A stretch of DNA of 42,919 nt from Oscillospiraceae bacterium (GCA_902769255.1 CACXOM010000013.1:1-42919), one strand, 5' to 3'; positions 1-9,049 are shown, counted from the first letter of the stretch. Notes: a model not told the origin generated them from the sequence alone. Numbers and translations are program-made.

Positions 1-19
1 TTTTCGTGGCATAACAAAA

Positions 20-68
20 CCTCCCATGGTAGTTATTTTAATTCTACCATAGGAGGCTGTTTTTTTCT
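20..68. terminator. Intrinsic terminator, usable on both strands
   Basis: A 13-base inverted repeat (CCTCCCATGGTAG / CTACCATAGGAGG, one mismatch) with an 11-base loop is followed by CTGTTTTTTT on the plus strand. On the minus strand a shorter TTTTG tail follows it. It lies downstream of the minus-strand 73-aa gene and could also end a plus-strand gene lying left of the window. Confidence 0.8.
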
Positions 69-114
69 ATTGTCCATTTTTTACGGACTTGTTCATTTTT
101 TCAAGGGTGGTTTA

Positions 115-336
115 TTACATATTCCAAATACCATTCTGCTTTTGTTTTTCATAATACTCAGCATAATCTTTAATAAGTCGTTGCTTTATATCTTCGGGAG
201 TATTAGGCTGAAAATATATAATATAATCATCTTCAACCACAATTGAACCTTTTCCCACTTGATTATTTTTCATAGATTTTGGAAATATAGCATAATAGTT
301 TTCCGCATAAGGAAATAGAGGTTTTGTTCTATACAT
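115..336 (-). CDS. Small hypothetical protein coupled to the zincin-like module
   Basis: This is a 73-aa soluble protein with no signal peptide or membrane segment. It is rich in Tyr and Lys and ends in a charged helix-like stretch. I do not recognise a family. The start ATG is preceded by AAAGGG about 9 bases upstream. It sits immediately after the TAA stop of the frame that would continue the upstream zincin-like module (stop at 337-339, start at 334-336), which is the spacing of translationally coupled partners. By analogy with toxin/immunity or enzyme/inhibitor pairs it could be a cognate partner of that module, but this is inference from position only. It would be transcribed from the GH5 promoter unless a closer promoter exists. 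Confidence 0.6.
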   Translation of the reverse strand: MYRTKPLFPYAENYYAIFPKSMKNNQVGKGSIVVEDDYIIYFQPNTPEDIKQRLIKDYAEYYEKQKQNGIWNM

Positions 337-482
337 TTATTTCAACCCTTTCTTAAAATAATTAACAACTTCTTTAGCGATTTTTGCTTTTTTATTACCA
401 TAATAGTAATTTCCAAACGATTGTGAAATTAACTCATTTCCAAATGTAGCATTTGAACCTAACTCATTTGTTGTTTTTTTGT
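337..482 (-). pseudogene. Frameshifted C-terminal tail of the zincin-like module
   Basis: The GH5-zincin reading frame stops at 459-461 just after an A7 run on the minus strand (plus-strand T7 at 474-480). If the run had eight A, the frame would continue through a coherent 40-odd-residue tail containing FGNELISQSFGNYYYG and ending KKGLK, with TAA at 337-339 touching the next gene's ATG. The tail looks like real protein: it has an amphipathic helix with a Glu, in the position expected for a third zinc ligand in HExxH...E enzymes. The gene is therefore probably disrupted by a one-base deletion, or there is a homopolymer sequencing error. Confidence 0.7.
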
Positions 483-2624
483 TATTTCTGCAAATTCAAG
501 GTTTCCAAATACTTTTTTGTAAATATCATTTCTTATATTTAACATATTGTTTTTAAATATATGTATTTGTTCTGTGGTTAATTTCCACCCATAAGGAATA
601 CTACTATTTTTCAAAGCAAGTGCAATATGTGCATTATGTCCAAGTTCGTGTGCTACAAGACTTTGAATTGTATCTGTTTCATAGCTTTTACCAGATATAA
701 AATCATTGTGTAATAATTCTAAAAGCTTATCTGGATTTGCAAAGTCATCTTTGCGAAGTGTTATTTTATTTAACCCAGTATTAGGGTCGTAACTATTCTC
801 TGCCAGTCCATCTATTACATCACTAAATACTATAGGTTCAGAATAAGTTTCAAGCACTTTAAAATCACTTGTAACCTTTTTCGTAGCCTTTTCAACTTGT
901 TTAATAGTCTTTGAAGATATTTCCGGACTAGAAACTACTTCAATACCTTTTCTTTTGTATAATTCAATTATACCACTTTTCCCCGATTTTTCAACTGGTA
1001 TTTTATATTTACCCTTACCAATATTACCTAAACCGTCACCGTAAACTCGTTCACGCTGTTGCGGTAGTCCCATAGCCTTTGAAAAATGAGAATATTCGGC
1101 AGAAGTGCCTGTTTGACTGATAGTAAATCTGATTTTTATATTAACAACTTTATTTGAAGTTATCGTAATATTACCGCAATCAATCGGCACATAATCCGCA
1201 ATAAATCCCGAAGAACCGTCTGTATAAGCAAAATTTACATTTGAAGCAGTTTGTGTTCCGTCAACGCTTATGTTAAATTTACTTCTTGTAGGCGTTGCGC
1301 GAGTAGGCACTAACAGATTATATGTTCCTGATTGTAACGACGGAACAGTAAACTCAATATAGTTGCCGACTGCCGGATTTGTGTTGCACATTCTTAAAAA
1401 CTTATTTGTTCCGCAGTTGTAATCATTATTTGCTGTATAAACTTCTACATCTGCATTTGAAGTGCGGTTAAGTATTTCCGCTTCATATAAATAAGTTTGA
1501 GCGGTGTTTGACGAATTATTTGGCGCAGGAGTGGAATAAGCGTTATTAACAAGTGCCGAAACAATACCGGGTTTTGCAATTTGATATGTTGTTCTGTCGA
1601 TTAACGCAAATGAATCGCCACCGTTAGTAGCGGTAACCTTGCCGTTATCCCACCAAATAGCCTTAATTCCGTAAGAATTACAAGTTTGCACAACTTGTTG
1701 AGCGTATGCGGCTCTTGCAGAGTCATTGTTTTTATTTACTGCGCCAAATTCGCCCAAAATAACAGGAACTTTTGAAATAATATACTGTTGAAATTTTGAA
1801 CAGTAATTTGTAATTTCATTATTATCGCTTTGCGAGCCGAAAGAGTCAGTTCCGCCAACAAAACAGAAACCCTGCGGATAATAACTGTGAAATTCCACAG
1901 CAAGCCTGTTTTCAATTGTATCGGTAGGAAGGTCAAATCCTACCGTATCAAAATTAGCGGCATAAGTGCTGATAACAAGAGTTCTGCTTGAGTTGTTTGA
2001 ACCTGTTGCACGAACAGAATTTACAAATACTTGTGAGAGTTCATTTAAGTTTTGATAGTCTGTACCCGATGCGTTCCAAGCGTTTTCGCTTTTTCGCATT
2101 TCGTTGTAACCCTCAAATAAAAGATGGTCGCCGTAGTCTTTAAACTGATTTGCAATGGCTGTCCAGAGATTTCCGAATTTTACTTTTCTTAAATCCATAC
2201 CCGTGTCAGAAGTATTTAACCAACCCATTTCATGATGCGTATTAACTATGCAATACATTTCCTCTTCTAAAATCCAGTCGACTACTTCTTTAACTCTTGC
2301 CAACCATTGTGCGTTTGGTTCGCCTGTTGTTGAGTTTATAGAACCGTCCCATGTTACAGGCAAACGAATTGTGTTAAAACCGGCATTTTTATATGCAAGA
2401 ATTAAATCTTTGGTTATTCTCGGATTGCCCCAATAAGTTTCTCCGTTGCCGAAAGAAGAATCTAATGTGTCTCCGATGTTAATTCCCACATTCATTTCTG
2501 CTACAAGGTCATACGCTGTAATATTTCGCATGGTCATGTAGTTTGCACCGTATACCGTTTGCGGCGCAATGAGAATTGCTGCCAGTAATACTACCGACAA
2601 TAGAACTGATAGAATTTTCTTCAT
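459..2624 (-). CDS. Secreted GH5 endoglucanase, CBM-like domain, fused to a zincin-like C-terminus
   Basis: The 721-aa product begins with a signal peptide (about residues 1-26). A glycoside hydrolase family 5 domain follows (about 35-350): NTHHE, catalytic acid/base Glu in GYNEM (about residue 174) and nucleophile Glu in LGEFGA (about 292). This domain would cleave beta-1,4-glucan outside the cell. A Ser/Asn/Pro linker leads to a beta-rich module resembling carbohydrate-binding family 6/35 (about 378-505), which seems to end early. From about residue 508 the sequence changes character: a Lys-rich segment, then VAHELGHNAH, an HExxH zinc-hydrolase motif (His659, Glu660, His663). That part is unlike cellulases and resembles modules found on phage head proteins or polymorphic toxins. 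There is no dockerin or LPXTG sorting signal. The start is supported by GGAGG. The last residues after the A7 run are probably out of frame. Confidence 0.85.
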   Translation of the reverse strand: MKKILSVLLSVVLLAAILIAPQTVYGANYMTMRNITAYDLVAEMNVGINIGDTLDSSFGNGETYWGNPRITKDLILAYKNAGFNTIRLPVTWDGSINSTTGEPNAQWLARVKEVVDWILEEEMYCIVNTHHEMGWLNTSDTGMDLRKVKFGNLWTAIANQFKDYGDHLLFEGYNEMRKSENAWNASGTDYQNLNELSQVFVNSVRATGSNNSSRTLVISTYAANFDTVGFDLPTDTIENRLAVEFHSYYPQGFCFVGGTDSFGSQSDNNEITNYCSKFQQYIISKVPVILGEFGAVNKNNDSARAAYAQQVVQTCNSYGIKAIWWDNGKVTATNGGDSFALIDRTTYQIAKPGIVSALVNNAYSTPAPNNSSNTAQTYLYEAEILNRTSNADVEVYTANNDYNCGTNKFLRMCNTNPAVGNYIEFTVPSLQSGTYNLLVPTRATPTRSKFNISVDGTQTASNVNFAYTDGSSGFIADYVPIDCGNITITSNKVVNIKIRFTISQTGTSAEYSHFSKAMGLPQQRERVYGDGLGNIGKGKYKIPVEKSGKSGIIELYKRKGIEVVSSPEISSKTIKQVEKATKKVTSDFKVLETYSEPIVFSDVIDGLAENSYDPNTGLNKITLRKDDFANPDKLLELLHNDFISGKSYETDTIQSLVAHELGHNAHIALALKNSSIPYGWKLTTEQIHIFKNNMLNIRNDIYKKVFGNLEFAEITKKQQMS

Positions 2625-2657
2625 TTATAATTACCTCCAAATTATAAAGTTGTTCCA

Positions 2658-2687
2658 ATTCTATCACCATATTGCCCAAAAAATCAA
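2658..2687 (-). promoter_or_regulatory. Probable promoter of the GH5 gene
   Basis: On the minus strand TTGATT and TAGAAT are separated by 18 bases, about 35 bases upstream of the GH5 start, with GGAGG in between. It is a reasonable sigma-A type match, seen by eye only. Confidence 0.5.
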
Positions 2688-2771
2688 TACCATTTTTGAT
2701 GATTTATTGTTATTTTGCATATATTTAGTTTATTCGTGCATAAGTTTGAACAAATTTGACTTTTTTACAAC

Positions 2772-2799
2772 AAAAAACTCCCCATCAAACGATGAGGAG
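2772..2799 (-). terminator. Intrinsic terminator of the moxR-DUF58-transglutaminase operon
   Basis: Reading the minus strand, CTCCTCATC and GATGGGGAG pair around a 4-base loop (one G-U pair) and are followed by TTTTTTG. It lies about 15 bases past the transglutaminase stop codon. Confidence 0.75.
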
Positions 2800-2814
2800 A
2801 TTCTTTTATTTAAT

Positions 2815-5280
2815 TTAAATCAAAACTTTCAAATACTTTAATCGTATTTTATTTTTAAGTCTTTGCGTTACATAAATGCCGTAACCGAAATCATCAAGAA
2901 AATCTAAAACTTCATCAGCATCATCTGCATTTATCGGCTGTTTTGAGAACAAAGCTCTTTCGTAAACAGTCAAAACATTATCAAGTCTTTCATCTTCGAC
3001 TTTTCCTACATAACACTTTTTCAACGCAACTTTGAAATCATCATATTCATAAGCGTCTTCAATCGGCACGCCGATAAATTTCATCATATCAATAATAATT
3101 CCAAACGCTGCAATAACCTGCTTTTTATAGTTAGTCGAATTGAAAAGCGCTTTTCGTTTCGCTAATTTCTTTCGCCGCCTAATAAGCATTATAAGCACAA
3201 AAATCAAAATAACCGACAATACCGAAATCGGCGCAATCAACCGTTTAAAATAATCAGTTTTAGGCTTTTTAGTTTTAAAAGCTTTTTTCTTTTGTTTAGG
3301 CGTTGTATTAATGTCTTTATTCTTAACAGCGCTTTTTTTGATTTGCGAAGATTTTTGTTCGGCTTTTTCCTTATGTTCTACCTTTTTCTTTTTAGGTTTC
3401 TTCTTTGGCTTTTTAGCTTCGTTGCGCTCGTTTTCAACAGTTTGAGCAAAAGCTTCTTGATAATAACCCGGTGTTACCTCAACAGGCACCCAGCCGTAGT
3501 TTGCATCAAAAATTTCAATCCAAGCATGAGCGTTGCCGTCTATTATTTCAACCTGTTTTTTACCGTTTTTTTCTTTAGTTTCAGAAATCTGACCGCTCGG
3601 CACCAAAAATCCCTCGCAATACCTTGTCGGCACGCCGAAAGAGCGTAAAATTACCGCTGCGGCTGTAGCATAATGAGGCGAATAACCTTTGCCGGTTTCA
3701 TAAATAAAGTAAGATACAAAATCTTTATCTTCAGGCAATTTGTTAACCTTATCGGAATAAGTTGTATTTTTCGCCAAAAAATCTCTAACAACATCTACAA
3801 GTTCATAAACATTATTTGCCGAAAGCTCTTTTGAAAGCCTTGCAACATCGTCAATACCCTCAGGCAAAAGCGTGTAGTTTGAATTTACAAACTTGCAATA
3901 ACTTGTCCACTCCTGCCTGAATTCAGCGTCAGAATAAAGCGAAGTATAAGGAATGCTCGCATACGAAGCAGGATTGTAATAAGCTTTATAAGAATATTCA
4001 TCTAAACCGTCATTAAAAGCTGTAGCATCGTCATAACTTACAATTTTACCATTAGAAACGCTACCATTTAAAACATACATAAAAGGCTTGTTTCGGCGAA
4101 AATCTGAAAGTGTAAATTTAGTTTTTTCTAAATCTTTTGTTTTTTTATCTTTTGCAAGCATATCGCCTGTAAGAGTTGCAAGCGACATTTTTTTACGATA
4201 TAAATAACCGTTAAACTCATCTACACCGCTGTAATCATCAAATTTTTTCCAAGAAAAACCTGTATAAACGCTACCTGTAAATCCTTTAAAATACAAATTT
4301 GTATTAACATCTTTGGTAGTAAGCGTAAAATAGTGACGTTTTTTTACTCGGCGGTCGCCATATTTATAAAGCAAGCCGTCTTTCATTGAGGCGTCATGGT
4401 CTTCACCTGTTATAAGGTCATAAGCGTTAAACGTTCCTGCAATTAAATCAATTCTGGTTTTTTTAAGCTTTTCGCTTCTTGTAAAATTTCCGAAAATTCC
4501 AAAAGAGATAGCAAAACAAAGCAAAACACAAACAGCCACAGTCAATGCGCTTATACCAAAATGTTTGTTTTTATCTTTATAGGTAAAATCTTTTTCTTTA
4601 CTCTTTTTAAAATAATCTTTAAGTTTTGAGGTATTTTTTTGTCGGTTTGCAATATGCAAATCAACCGAAGCAAATATTCCGCATAAGAACAAAGCTACGC
4701 TTACAACGCTCGAATTACAGCCTAAAAGCATTACAAAAACAAACACCGGCAAAGACAAGGCTATTACCAAAAAGCAGTTTGTTTTACCGCTTATAAAAAG
4801 GCTTAAAATCAAAGAAATAATCAAACCGCAAAGCGCAAAAAACGCAGTTACTTGCAAAATATTTCCGCTGTTTTGAGCTACCGCAGTATCTGAAAAACTC
4901 ATTTGCATAGCAGCATAAATCGATTTTTTGCAAGCATAAGAAATTACTTTTGTAGCGGTAGGAATAATCTTAAAAAAGCAAGCGCAAAGCCCGATTGAAA
5001 CAAAAAACGCTATCAAAAAAGTAAACATTTTCTTTTTAATCGAGAAAAACAAAATTGAAAAAATCAAAGCCGGAAGCGATATCGCCAAAACAATTATAAT
5101 CGGCTTTACATTAATACTCATAGCTGTGGTAAACTCAAAAATAATTGCCATGCTAAGCCCTGAAACAATCAAAAATCTTGCAATAATATTTATTATTTTT
5201 TTAGAAAAAGAAAGATTATCGCTTTCATTATCGAAGGTAAAATAAATTCCGGAATTTACATATTCTTTATTATAATCCAT
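2815..5280 (-). CDS. Membrane-anchored transglutaminase-like protein (TgpA/YebA type)
   Basis: The 821-aa protein has about seven hydrophobic segments in residues 28-265, an extracytoplasmic region with the transglutaminase core (about 500-610), a very Lys-rich linker (about 640-685), one more membrane helix near 690-710 and a cytoplasmic DUF4129-like tail. Core landmarks are GYSPHYATA, NAHAW and GWVPVE. The usual nucleophile Cys (GYC.HFA) is Ser534 here (codon TCG at 3679-3681), so classical transglutaminase or cysteine protease chemistry is doubtful. The His of NAHAW is kept, and Glu stands where Asp is more usual. It is the last gene of a moxR-DUF58-tgpA operon, an arrangement common across bacteria and thought to act in envelope protein processing or assembly. 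The start has AAGGAGG nearby. Confidence 0.88.
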   Translation of the reverse strand: MDYNKEYVNSGIYFTFDNESDNLSFSKKIINIIARFLIVSGLSMAIIFEFTTAMSINVKPIIIVLAISLPALIFSILFFSIKKKMFTFLIAFFVSIGLCACFFKIIPTATKVISYACKKSIYAAMQMSFSDTAVAQNSGNILQVTAFFALCGLIISLILSLFISGKTNCFLVIALSLPVFVFVMLLGCNSSVVSVALFLCGIFASVDLHIANRQKNTSKLKDYFKKSKEKDFTYKDKNKHFGISALTVAVCVLLCFAISFGIFGNFTRSEKLKKTRIDLIAGTFNAYDLITGEDHDASMKDGLLYKYGDRRVKKRHYFTLTTKDVNTNLYFKGFTGSVYTGFSWKKFDDYSGVDEFNGYLYRKKMSLATLTGDMLAKDKKTKDLEKTKFTLSDFRRNKPFMYVLNGSVSNGKIVSYDDATAFNDGLDEYSYKAYYNPASYASIPYTSLYSDAEFRQEWTSYCKFVNSNYTLLPEGIDDVARLSKELSANNVYELVDVVRDFLAKNTTYSDKVNKLPEDKDFVSYFIYETGKGYSPHYATAAAVILRSFGVPTRYCEGFLVPSGQISETKEKNGKKQVEIIDGNAHAWIEIFDANYGWVPVEVTPGYYQEAFAQTVENERNEAKKPKKKPKKKKVEHKEKAEQKSSQIKKSAVKNKDINTTPKQKKKAFKTKKPKTDYFKRLIAPISVLSVILIFVLIMLIRRRKKLAKRKALFNSTNYKKQVIAAFGIIIDMMKFIGVPIEDAYEYDDFKVALKKCYVGKVEDERLDNVLTVYERALFSKQPINADDADEVLDFLDDFGYGIYVTQRLKNKIRLKYLKVLI

Positions 5281-5292
5281 ATTTTTACCTCC

Positions 5293-6468
5293 TTAAAGCG
5301 TAATGTCGCAAAGACACTTATCTTCAAAATCCGGCACTACCGGTATAAACTCAATATCGTCTTCGCTCGGTAACTGACTTTCGGCAGAGTCGGTTACCAA
5401 AACTATACTCTTTTTGGAATAATCAATATCAAAAATATTGATTCTATTTTCAGTTTCCTCAACCGAAATAGTTGACATAAAAACAGTATGCGAGTAACTT
5501 TTGTTTTCAAAAAACTCACACTTATCAATGTTTTCATTTTCAAAGAAAATACCGCTTAAATACATTTTAGACAAAGCTTCATAAAGTTGCGGAATATTGT
5601 CTATTTTAGCTATTTCATAATCATTTTTTTGATGATTATACCAGCCTGTGTAATGCGAAATGTTCTGTTTTGCAAGACTGCTTGAAATAGAAACAAAAGC
5701 GCACATAAGTGAGTTTACATAAAAAAAGTCATCAAAAGCATTTTGTTTCAAATCAACAAACAAAAAAACATTATCGCTAAGCGGTAGCGAAAACTCTTTA
5801 ATCATATATTTATCGGCTTTACTGCTCAATTTCCAATGAACTTTATTAAGTTTGTCGCCTTCTTTATATTCTCTTATATTAAATATTTCCGAAGGGTCAT
5901 CGCCGGCTTTGCCGTTTGAAAAAATTTGCGATTCACCCGAAAAATAATCGTTTGTTCGCATTTTTACCAGCGAATCAATGCTTTCGGGCATAACAGGAAT
6001 ACTTTTTGAAATTTTGATTTTTTTAGAAAAGCGAAATAATGACAAAAAATCAAAAAAGTAAGCCTTTTTTATCAAAACTTCAATAATTCCGACATATTCA
6101 GACGTAATATCGTAAGAATATTCTTTGTCGCAAAATGGCGGAGCGCTAAGCGTAAAAGTGCAGTCGTTTTGCGTGTTTAAAAAATTATTCTTAACATTTG
6201 CCGCCATTTTTATATGGGTTATGGCAAAAGGTGAACGATTTTTTATGTGAAGAACAACCTTAATCGGCTTGCCGACAGAAGCTTCGCTGTTTACAATTCT
6301 TAATTTAAGACTTGTTGAAAAATAAGCTATTGTATGAACGGCAAAAAGCAAAATCGGTATAAAAACAAGCGTTGCCAAAATAACCAAAGATACCGTGTTA
6401 TCATACAAAATAAACAGAAGTCCCCCGCAAGCAACTACCACAAGGTAAATTAACCAACTTACTATCAT
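5293..6468 (-). CDS. DUF58 domain protein of the MoxR-linked operon
   Basis: This 391-aa protein has two N-terminal membrane helices (about residues 3-50), a beta-rich middle and the DUF58 signature near residues 195-225 (FNIREYKEGDKLNKVHW, then LSSKADKYMIKEF). Proteins of this family (YeaD-like) carry a vWA-like fold and almost always accompany MoxR ATPases and transglutaminase-like proteins. The gene lies 16 bases after moxR and 12 bases before the transglutaminase gene, so the three are surely co-transcribed. Its molecular activity is not established; a scaffold or client-binding role with the MoxR chaperone is inference. AAAGG precedes the ATG. Confidence 0.9.
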   Translation of the reverse strand: MIVSWLIYLVVVACGGLLFILYDNTVSLVILATLVFIPILLFAVHTIAYFSTSLKLRIVNSEASVGKPIKVVLHIKNRSPFAITHIKMAANVKNNFLNTQNDCTFTLSAPPFCDKEYSYDITSEYVGIIEVLIKKAYFFDFLSLFRFSKKIKISKSIPVMPESIDSLVKMRTNDYFSGESQIFSNGKAGDDPSEIFNIREYKEGDKLNKVHWKLSSKADKYMIKEFSLPLSDNVFLFVDLKQNAFDDFFYVNSLMCAFVSISSSLAKQNISHYTGWYNHQKNDYEIAKIDNIPQLYEALSKMYLSGIFFENENIDKCEFFENKSYSHTVFMSTISVEETENRINIFDIDYSKKSIVLVTDSAESQLPSEDDIEFIPVVPDFEDKCLCDITL

Positions 6469-6484
6469 TACAATAACCTTTCTG

Positions 6485-7441
6485 TTAATTTATTCCGGGA
6501 CATTTAACATTTTGCAAAATGCTTGTAAGGATTTTTTCATTAGAAGCACCGCTTATTTTTGCTTTCGGGCTTAAAGTTATTCTATGCTCTGCAGCTTGCA
6601 AAAATACACTTGTAACATCATCAGGAATAACATAATCTCTGCCCTCATAAAACGCTTTTGCACGAGCGAGCGATGCAATAGCAACAGTACCTCTCGGGCT
6701 AATACCGAGTGTCAACAAATCGCTTTTTCGAGTTTCATCTGCCAAAGCAACAATATAGGTAAAGATTTTATCATCGGTATAAACTCTTTGTACCTCTTTT
6801 TGCATTTTAATAATATCTTCGGCAGTTGCGACAGGTTTTACCGCCTCGAGCGGATTTTTGCCTTGTTTGCCTTTTAAAATATCAACCTCATCAGCAACAT
6901 TAGGATAACCCATTGAAAGACGAACGGCAAAACGGTCAAGTTGCGATTCAGGCAACATTTGTGTGCCGATATAGCCAATAGGGTTTTGAGTAGCAATAAC
7001 AACAAACGGTTTTGGAATTTCATGAGTGACACCGTCAACGGTGATGTTGCCCTCTTCCATTATCTCAAGCAAAGCCGACTGTGTTTTTGAAGATGTTCTG
7101 TTAATTTCATCAGCCAAAAACAAATTGCACAAAGCCGAACCTTTTTTGTAAATAAAAGAATCGCTTTTTTTATCATAAACCGAAAAACCGGTAACATCTG
7201 TAGGCAAAACATCAGGTGTAAACTGCGTTCTGTTATATTCAAGATTAGTCGCTTTTGAAAGCGCAAGCGCAAGCGTTGTTTTACCAACACCCGGTATATC
7301 TTCAAGCAAAATATGACCGCCTGCCAAAATTGCAACTATAACTTTATCAATAATATCATCTTTACCGATAATTACTTTTGAAACCTCGTTTTTAATTTCC
7401 TTTAATTTTTCGATATAAAGCTCGTTTTGATTGTTTTCCAT
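6485..7441 (-). CDS. moxR: MoxR-family AAA+ ATPase
   Basis: The 318-aa protein shows a Walker A (DIPGVGKTT, about residue 50), Walker B (FLADEINR), sensor 1 (ATQNP) and the C-terminal lid domain typical of MoxR/RavA ATPases. These are cytoplasmic chaperone-like ATPases that help assemble or activate membrane and extracytoplasmic partners, often vWA-type proteins. The length is normal for the family. It is the first gene of the operon, with AAGGAGAGG upstream of the ATG and a clear promoter facing leftward. Confidence in the family is very high; the substrate is unknown. Confidence 0.95.
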   Translation of the reverse strand: MENNQNELYIEKLKEIKNEVSKVIIGKDDIIDKVIVAILAGGHILLEDIPGVGKTTLALALSKATNLEYNRTQFTPDVLPTDVTGFSVYDKKSDSFIYKKGSALCNLFLADEINRTSSKTQSALLEIMEEGNITVDGVTHEIPKPFVVIATQNPIGYIGTQMLPESQLDRFAVRLSMGYPNVADEVDILKGKQGKNPLEAVKPVATAEDIIKMQKEVQRVYTDDKIFTYIVALADETRKSDLLTLGISPRGTVAIASLARAKAFYEGRDYVIPDDVTSVFLQAAEHRITLSPKAKISGASNEKILTSILQNVKCPGIN

Positions 7442-7477
7442 TTTAACCTCTCCTTAAGATTTTTTATATTATTATTT

Positions 7478-7506
7478 ATAATACCACAATTAACTCTATA
7501 AAGCAA
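7478..7506 (-). promoter_or_regulatory. Promoter of the moxR operon
   Basis: The minus strand has TTGCTT, 17 bases, TATTAT. It lies about 40 bases upstream of moxR and is divergent from the pncB promoter; the two sites are only about 10 bases apart. Confidence 0.7.
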
Positions 7507-7516
7507 TATTTCTTTA

Positions 7517-7545
7517 TTGAATATTTTTAAAAAGTGTGTTACAAT
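7517..7545 (+). promoter_or_regulatory. Promoter of pncB
   Basis: TTGAAT and TACAAT are separated by exactly 17 bases, ending 32 bases before the pncB start codon; GAAAGGTGA serves as ribosome site. Confidence 0.75.
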
Positions 7546-7577
7546 AAAGTCAACATATTTGAAAGGTGATTTTTTAA

Positions 7578-9038
7578 ATGTCTGTAAAAAATTTAAAATT
7601 ATCTTTACTTAACGATTTTAATTGCTTTACTTTAGCTTACGGATATTTTAAAGCAGGGCTTAAAGACAAGCAGGGCTGTTTTGATTTATTCTTCCGCAGA
7701 GTGCCTGACAACGGAGGTTCTGCAATATGCGCAGGTCTTAAAACAGCGGTTGATTTTATCAAAAATTTAAGCTTTAGCGATGATGATATCGAGTTTTTAA
7801 AGCAAAACGGCAATTTTGATGATGATTTTTTAAATTATCTTAAAAATTTCAAATTTGAGTGTGATGTTTACGCAATTCCCGAAGGCACGCCTGTTTTTGC
7901 AAAAGAACCTATTGTAAAAGTTGTAGGTCCTATTATTCAAGCAACTCTTATTGAAACAGCGCTTTTAATTTCAATAAATCATCAAACACTTATTGCAACA
8001 AAGGCTAACAGAATTGCCCGTGCTGCGCAAGGGCGTGAGGTGGTAGAACTTGGCGTTCGCCGTGCTCACGGAGCCGATGCCGCATTAAACGGTGCAAGAG
8101 CAGCCTTTATAGGCGGTTGTGTTGCAAGCGGTTGCACACTTGTAAAATCAGAATACGATATTCCGATTTTTTATTCTATGACTCACGCTTGGGTTGAAGT
8201 TTTCGATTCGGAATATGAAGCATTTTGCGCTTTTGCAAAACAATATCCCGACAACTGCTATTTGCTTGTTGATACTTATAATACTTTAAAATCAGGCGTT
8301 AAAAACGCTATTAAGTGTTTTGACGATATTTTAAAACCGCTCGGCAAACGCCCGAAAGGTATTCGCATTGACAGCGGTGATATTACCTATCTTTCCAAAA
8401 AAGCGAGAAAAATGCTTGATGAGGCGGGTTATCCTGATTGCAGAATTATGGCTTCAAACTCGCTCGATGAATATATTATAAGAGATTTAATTATTGAGGG
8501 CGCTAAAGTTGATGTTTTCGGCGTTGGCGAAAGGTTAATAACCTCTGCTTCCGACCCTGTTTTCGGCGGTGTTTACAAATTAACCGCTTTAAAAGATGAA
8601 AACGGCGAATTTGCACCGAGGGTTAATTTTTCCGATAATGTCGGCAAAATTACATTGCCTTGCAACAAAAAAACTTACCGTCTTTTTGATGAGCAAAGCG
8701 GTAAAGCGCTTGCCGATGTTATTTCGCTTTTCGATGAAGAAATTGACTCGCAAAAAGAAATTGAACTTTTCGACCCCGACCACACATGGAAAAGAAAAAC
8801 GGTTGAAAACTTTATTGCAAGGGAACTTTTTGTAAAAGTTTTTGAAAAAGGCGAACTTGTTTACAATCTACCTTCAACCGCTGAAATAAGAGAATATTGC
8901 GCAGAGCAGGTTGAAACCATTTGGGACGAAGTTCAGCGTTTTGAAAATCCGCACAGTTATTATGTTGATTTATCTGAAAATCTTTGGAATATAAGAAACA
9001 ATATGTTTAAAGAATTTACAAACTTAAAACAAATTTGA
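7578..9038 (+). CDS. pncB: Nicotinate phosphoribosyltransferase
   Basis: The 486-aa enzyme converts nicotinate, PRPP and ATP to nicotinate mononucleotide in NAD salvage (Preiss-Handler route), in the cytoplasm. The N-terminus (LLNDFNCFTLAYGYF) matches the family's substrate-binding start. RRAHGADAALNGARAAF, IRIDSGD and the Gly-rich GVGERL region are characteristic of the type II phosphoribosyltransferase barrel. The length is as expected for clostridial members. It is followed after 11 bases by a lipoprotein gene and then ruvX on the same strand, so it probably heads a three-gene transcript. No recognisable NAD-repressor site was seen in the short upstream region. Confidence 0.95.
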   Translation: MSVKNLKLSLLNDFNCFTLAYGYFKAGLKDKQGCFDLFFRRVPDNGGSAICAGLKTAVDFIKNLSFSDDDIEFLKQNGNFDDDFLNYLKNFKFECDVYAIPEGTPVFAKEPIVKVVGPIIQATLIETALLISINHQTLIATKANRIARAAQGREVVELGVRRAHGADAALNGARAAFIGGCVASGCTLVKSEYDIPIFYSMTHAWVEVFDSEYEAFCAFAKQYPDNCYLLVDTYNTLKSGVKNAIKCFDDILKPLGKRPKGIRIDSGDITYLSKKARKMLDEAGYPDCRIMASNSLDEYIIRDLIIEGAKVDVFGVGERLITSASDPVFGGVYKLTALKDENGEFAPRVNFSDNVGKITLPCNKKTYRLFDEQSGKALADVISLFDEEIDSQKEIELFDPDHTWKRKTVENFIARELFVKVFEKGELVYNLPSTAEIREYCAEQVETIWDEVQRFENPHSYYVDLSENLWNIRNNMFKEFTNLKQI

Positions 9039-9049
9039 GGTGACTGAAA

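Noticed and set aside
115-2624. Calling the GH5 locus a complete toxin-immunity system
   Set aside because: The effector part is frameshifted and unidentified, and the partner role of the 73-aa protein rests only on gene spacing.
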